Origin: an uncultured bacterium
GTDB taxonomy: Bacteria > Pseudomonadota > Alphaproteobacteria > Sphingomonadales > Sphingomonadaceae
DNA: 64,000 nucleotides
Direction: 5' to 3'
Assembly (NCBI GenBank): GCA_903884945.1
Contig: CAISGR010000235.1
Span: 1-64,000 of the forward strand
Position numbers and translations under genes: made by a program. A model generated the notes under the pieces. It worked only from the letters and a program-made list of their open reading frames with translations. It made no database searches and had not been told where the DNA came from. The first letter of the stretch is position 1, and each line of letters opens with the position of its first letter. Shown here in pieces: positions 60,599 to 64,000 of this stretch.

Positions 60599-61543
60599 TC
60601 AGGGACGGGGCGGCACCGGATGATCGCTGACGAAGCGCACCCCGATATGGTCGGTGCCGAGCCCCCGCTCCTGGAACTGGCGCGCGGCCGGTCGGTAGCG
60701 CGCGCAGTAATTGCCTGCGCAAAGATAGGATCCGCCCTTGATGACATGCATGTCGCCCTGCGGCCCCCCGGGCTGGTTGGTCCACTCCCAGACATTGCCG
60801 ATCATGTCGTAGAGCCCGAAGGCATTGGGCTTGAAGCAGCCCACCGGTGCCCGGCCACGGTATCCGTCGAGCCCCAGGTCGCGCACCGGGAAGACGCCCT
60901 GATAATAATTCGCCTGGGGCCTGCCGTCGCTGTCGACCGGTTCGGGCAGTGCCCTTTGCCCGGCGCGGGCGGCATATTCCCATTGCGCTTCGGTCGGCAG
61001 CTGCTTGCCGGCCCAGCGGGCATAGGCTTCGGCATCCTCATAAGCGATCTGGACGACCGGCTCATGCTCGTGCCCGACGATCGACTCGGCCGGGCCGGAC
61101 GGATGACGCCACTGCGCACCGACCACCCAGCGCCACCAGCGCGGATCGTCATGGCTCGGCACGGTGAAGACGGCGGAGCCGGGGATCAGCATCTCGGGCG
61201 GCGCGCCGGGCAGCCTGGGCGGCGGGCGCTCGGCCATGGTCTTGTAGCCGGTCGCCTTCACGAAGGCGGCGAACTCGGCATTGGTCAACTCATGCGCGTC
61301 TATCCAGAACGGTTTGACCGACACGGTGTGCGGCGGCCCCTCCTCGCGATAGAGCGGGTTGTCGCCCATCACGAAGCTGCCGCCCGGAATCGCCACCATC
61401 GGCGCGTCGACGAGGTTGGCGCAAGACGAGCCCGATTGCGCTGTCGGCTTTGCGGCTCGTTCCTGCTGCGAACCGCAGCCGGCCAGCAGCGCCAGGCCGA
61501 GCAATGCGAGCGTCCCCCACCTATGCATCGGCGGCCGCGTCAC
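60599..61543 (-). CDS. Formylglycine-generating enzyme family lipoprotein (sulfatase maturation)
   Basis: A 314-residue protein of the FGE-sulfatase (SUMF1) family. It starts with a lipoprotein signal (ALLGLALLAGC, Cys23). FGE marks: GGSFVMGDN, LPTEAQWEYAARAG, NVWEWTNQPGG. The two copper-binding catalytic cysteines are present as C275 and C280 in GGSYLCAGNYCARYRPAAR. It should convert Cys to formylglycine in the two local sulfatases. GTG at 61543 or ATG at 61528. Either way it overlaps the end of bioA, so it is expressed with the biotin operon and not only with its sulfatases. Confidence 0.88.
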   Translation of the reverse strand: MTRPPMHRWGTLALLGLALLAGCGSQQERAAKPTAQSGSSCANLVDAPMVAIPGGSFVMGDNPLYREEGPPHTVSVKPFWIDAHELTNAEFAAFVKATGYKTMAERPPPRLPGAPPEMLIPGSAVFTVPSHDDPRWWRWVVGAQWRHPSGPAESIVGHEHEPVVQIAYEDAEAYARWAGKQLPTEAQWEYAARAGQRALPEPVDSDGRPQANYYQGVFPVRDLGLDGYRGRAPVGCFKPNAFGLYDMIGNVWEWTNQPGGPQGDMHVIKGGSYLCAGNYCARYRPAARQFQERGLGTDHIGVRFVSDHPVPPRP

Positions 61544-62780
61544 AGGCCTCGGCGATGGCGGCGTAGATCATGTCGAGATCCTCGTCCTCGATGCAGTAGG
61601 GCGGCATGACATAAACCGTGTTGCCCAGCGGGCGAAGCAGCAGATCTTTACCCCGGAAAAGCGCGAGCAGGCGCGGGCCGAGATCGGAGAGATAATCGCC
61701 GGTATCGGCCGCGATCTCCAGCGCCGTGATCGTGCCGAGCGCCCGGGCGTTGCGAACCGCCCTGTGGCCGGCCAGGACGGCCAGGCGCGCCTGCTGGCGG
61801 GCGGCAAGGCTGGCGATGCGCTCGCGCACCGGCTCGTCGCCCCAGATCGCGAGATTGGCGTTGGCGGCCGCGCAGGCGATCGGGTTGGCGGTGTAGCTCG
61901 AGGAATGGAAGAACATCCGTGCGCGATCGGTCGACCAATGCGCCTCATAGATGGCCTCGGTCGCCATGGTGACGGCAAGCGGCACGGAGCCGCCGGTCAG
62001 GCCTTTCGAGAGGCAGAGGATGTCGGGCACGATCCCCGCCTGCTCGCAGGCCAGGAGCGTGCCGGTGCGGCCCCAGCCGGTCATGACCTCGTCCGCGATG
62101 AACAGCACGTCGTGCCGCGCGCAGATCGCCCGCATCTCGGCGAGCACGCGGGCGGGATAGATCAGCATCCCGCCCGCGCCGAGTATGAGCGGCTCGACGA
62201 TCAGCGCGGCGGGTGCGGCGCGGCAGGCCGCTTCGAGCGCGTCGAGCGTCGCCTGTTCCCGGCCGGCAGCGGGGAAGGGCAACGTGCCGACATCGAACAG
62301 CAGGGGCGCATAGGCCTGGTTGAACACGCCGCGCGCGCCGACCGACATCGCGCCGATCGTGTCGCCATGATAGCTGTGCTCGAGCACCAGGATGCGATGG
62401 CGGGACCCGCCGCGATGCGCCCAGAAGCCAAGCGCCATCTTCAGCGCGACCTCGACGCTGGTCGAGCCGGAATCCGAATAGAAGACGCGCGAGAGCGCAG
62501 GCGGCATGATCGCGGTCAGGCCCTGCGCGAGCGTTTCGGCGGGTTCGTGTGTCCAGCCGGCGAAGATGATCTGGTCGAGCTTCCCCGCCTGTTCGGCGAT
62601 TGCCGCCATGATGCGCGGGTGGCGATGGCCGTGCGTCGTCACCCACCAGGAGGAGATCGCATCGACGATCCGCCGGCCATCCTGCGTGAACAAAGCCGCG
62701 CCCTTGGCATGGGTGACGAGCGGAATCGGCTCGCCGAGCCCGTGCTGGGTGAAGGGGTGCCAGACGGGCGAGTCGTTCAC
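61521..62780 (-). CDS. bioA: Adenosylmethionine-8-amino-7-oxononanoate aminotransferase
   Basis: A 419-residue PLP aminotransferase converting 8-amino-7-oxononanoate to 7,8-diaminopelargonate. Seen: [39 protein letters not shown], and the PLP Lys in CLSKGLTGG. It starts at GTG overlapping the bioD stop (GTGA). Confidence 0.94.
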   Translation of the reverse strand: MNDSPVWHPFTQHGLGEPIPLVTHAKGAALFTQDGRRIVDAISSWWVTTHGHRHPRIMAAIAEQAGKLDQIIFAGWTHEPAETLAQGLTAIMPPALSRVFYSDSGSTSVEVALKMALGFWAHRGGSRHRILVLEHSYHGDTIGAMSVGARGVFNQAYAPLLFDVGTLPFPAAGREQATLDALEAACRAAPAALIVEPLILGAGGMLIYPARVLAEMRAICARHDVLFIADEVMTGWGRTGTLLACEQAGIVPDILCLSKGLTGGSVPLAVTMATEAIYEAHWSTDRARMFFHSSSYTANPIACAAANANLAIWGDEPVRERIASLAARQQARLAVLAGHRAVRNARALGTITALEIAADTGDYLSDLGPRLLALFRGKDLLLRPLGNTVYVMPPYCIEDEDLDMIYAAIAEACDAAADA

Positions 62781-63406
62781 TGGAAATCCTCCAGGGCGAA
62801 ATGGGCGGCAAAGGCGGCGCCAAGCGTTTCCGCGTCGAGCGGCGAGACATGCGGCAGGCGGCCGAGCCGCTTCACGCCGCCGATCCGGGCGATCGTCGCT
62901 TCGCTATGCTCCGCCGCCTCGCCAATAAAGGCGATGCCGAGGATCGGCACGCCCCGTCGCCGCAGCGCCTCGACCGACAGCAGGCTGTGGTTGATCGTGC
63001 CGAGCATGGTGCGCGCGACCAGCACCACCGGCAGGCCCCAGCGCGCGAAGAGATCGGCGAAGACCAGATCGCCGGCCAGCGGGACCAGCACGCCGCCGGC
63101 ACCCTCGATTACCAGCGGACCGTCAAAGGGCGGCGGATCCAGCCGGGCGGGATCGATCGCGACACCATCGATCTCGGCCGAACGGTCGGGCGAGCAGGGG
63201 GTGGTCAGCCGATAGGCCTCGGGCAGGATCCGGTGTGCCGGCAGGCCACCGAGTGCCGCCACCGTTGCCGTATCGCCGCCCCCGTCCAGCCCGGACTGGA
63301 CCGGCTTCCAATAGGCAGCCCCCAGGGCCGCGGCGAGCGCCGCGGAGAACACCGTCTTGCCGACATCGGTGTCGGTACCGGTGACGACGAGCGCACGCGC
63401 CGTCAC
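62777..63406 (-). CDS. bioD: Dethiobiotin synthase
   Basis: A 209-residue P-loop enzyme closing the ureido ring with CO2 and ATP. Seen: [13 protein letters not shown] at the N-terminus, YWKPVQSG, and [12 protein letters not shown]. It starts at GTG (VTARALV-), overlapping the bioF stop by 4 bases; frames longer than this are out of the family. Confidence 0.94.
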   Translation of the reverse strand: MTARALVVTGTDTDVGKTVFSAALAAALGAAYWKPVQSGLDGGGDTATVAALGGLPAHRILPEAYRLTTPCSPDRSAEIDGVAIDPARLDPPPFDGPLVIEGAGGVLVPLAGDLVFADLFARWGLPVVLVARTMLGTINHSLLSVEALRRRGVPILGIAFIGEAAEHSEATIARIGGVKRLGRLPHVSPLDAETLGAAFAAHFALEDFQ

Positions 63407-64000
63407 GCCAGTGCCTCCGCGATCGCGTCGGCCAGGCTGTCGATATGGGCCATGGTGAGGTTGAGGGTGATCGAAAGGCGCAGCCGCGACGTGCCTTGCG
63501 GTACCGTCGGCGGGCGGATGCCGCGCACGTCGAAGCCGGCCGCCTGGACCGCCGCTGCCACGCGCATCGTCCGCGCGTCGTCGCCCAGGACCAGCGGCAG
63601 GAGCTGCGATCCGGTCGGTGCGACGCCGCATCTGGCCAGGGCCCGTTCGGCGGCTGCGACCAGATCCCACAGCGCGGCGCGGCGGTCGGGTTCGTCGGCC
63701 AGGATCCGGAGGCTCTCGCGGACCGCGCTTGCCATCAGCGGCGATGGCGCGGTGGAGAAGATGAAGCCGCGTCCGCGATTGACCAGGAAGTCGCGCATCA
63801 CCGCAGGCCCGCAGACCAGGGCGCCCTCGCAGCCCATCGCCTTGCCGCAGGTGTGCAGCGTGATGACATTCCCGCGACCGTCGAGCGCATCGGCGAGGCC
63901 GCGTCCGTCCCGGCCGAACAGGCCCGTCGCATGCGCCTCGTCGATCAGCAGCATTGCCGCATGGCGCCCCGCGACCGCCGCCAGCGCGTCGAGCGGCGCC
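63403..64000 (-). CDS. bioF: 8-Amino-7-oxononanoate synthase (5' part beyond window)
   Basis: The C-terminal 199 residues of BioF, open to the window edge (the start lies outside). Seen: [18 protein letters not shown], the PLP Lys in [14 protein letters not shown], and [13 protein letters not shown]. It condenses pimeloyl thioester with alanine. It is the first gene seen of the bioF-bioD-bioA-FGE run; bioB, if linked, would be outside. Confidence 0.93.
   Translation of the reverse strand, partial: APLDALAAVAGRHAAMLLIDEAHATGLFGRDGRGLADALDGRGNVITLHTCGKAMGCEGALVCGPAVMRDFLVNRGRGFIFSTAPSPLMASAVRESLRILADEPDRRAALWDLVAAAERALARCGVAPTGSQLLPLVLGDDARTMRVAAAVQAAGFDVRGIRPPTVPQGTSRLRLSITLNLTMAHIDSLADAIAEALA

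Noticed and set aside
1..64000. tRNA genes, insertion sequences, phage genes, CRISPR arrays or plasmid origins
   Set aside because: Intergenic gaps were read on both strands; none shows cloverleaf arms, transposase motifs, terminal repeats or regular spacers.

Overview
The window is about 64 kb of a GC-rich (high-60s percent G+C by eye), gene-dense alphaproteobacterial chromosome, most likely a Sphingomonas-like member of the Sphingomonadaceae. The evidence is a class I lysyl-tRNA synthetase, the C4-type 5-aminolevulinate synthase HemA, the division-plane ATPase MipZ, CtrA-like TTAACCAT half-sites, a CBP3-type cytochrome bc1 chaperone next to a DUF177 gene, an NnrU protein and a TauE/TIGR02186 pair. 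I found no tRNA, rRNA, insertion sequence, phage gene or CRISPR array. Roughly the first 52 kb reads as ordinary housekeeping chromosome.

Layout. 1-7.3 kb: a SUV3-like helicase (cut by the window edge), an M23 cell-wall peptidase, a HerA-like ATPase, and a TIGR02186/TauE pair. 7.5-15.5 kb: a very large thioester-containing bacterial alpha-2-macroglobulin followed by its usual partner pbpC (PBP1C). 15.6-23 kb: RcnB-like protein, bamE, CBP3-type chaperone, DUF177, SixA-like phosphatase, DinG-like helicase, lysS. 23-30.4 kb: SPFH protein, nhaA, an acetylpolyamine amidohydrolase-like enzyme, a three-gene two-component operon and an exonuclease. 30.5-41.7 kb: phosphomannomutase, J-domain protein, mipZ, panC, a SEL1-like gene behind CtrA-like sites, MAPEG, topA, dprA, plsY, murI and hemA. 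41.7-42.0 kb is a gene-free stretch filled with CCCTGTT/AACAGGG repeats. 42-52 kb: nnrU, a POT-type peptide transporter, nitroreductase, GntR regulator, acyl-CoA dehydrogenase, Sua5, aqpZ, msrA and a ZnuD-like TonB-dependent receptor.

52.2-61.5 kb is the most distinctive part: a sulfatase island. It holds two sulfatases of different subfamilies with intact formylglycine motifs (CAPSR and CSPTR), a metallo-beta-lactamase-fold hydrolase, a TetR regulator, a PAP2 phosphatase, a small membrane protein, an operon for a haloalkane-dehalogenase-like hydrolase, a DUF1330 protein and a 2-hydroxychromene-2-carboxylate-isomerase-like protein, and a formylglycine-generating enzyme (FGE) that carries a lipoprotein signal. 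Two promoters 4.9 kb apart in this island share the same imperfect palindrome (ATATTGGCAT with TGGCA-N7-TGTCA), which suggests one regulon, plausibly under the local TetR protein. The substrate is unknown. The FGE would mature the sulfatases outside the cytoplasm, where both sulfatases appear to be sent.

61.5-64 kb: biotin genes bioF (cut by the window edge), bioD and bioA, each overlapping the next, with the FGE gene overlapping the end of bioA.
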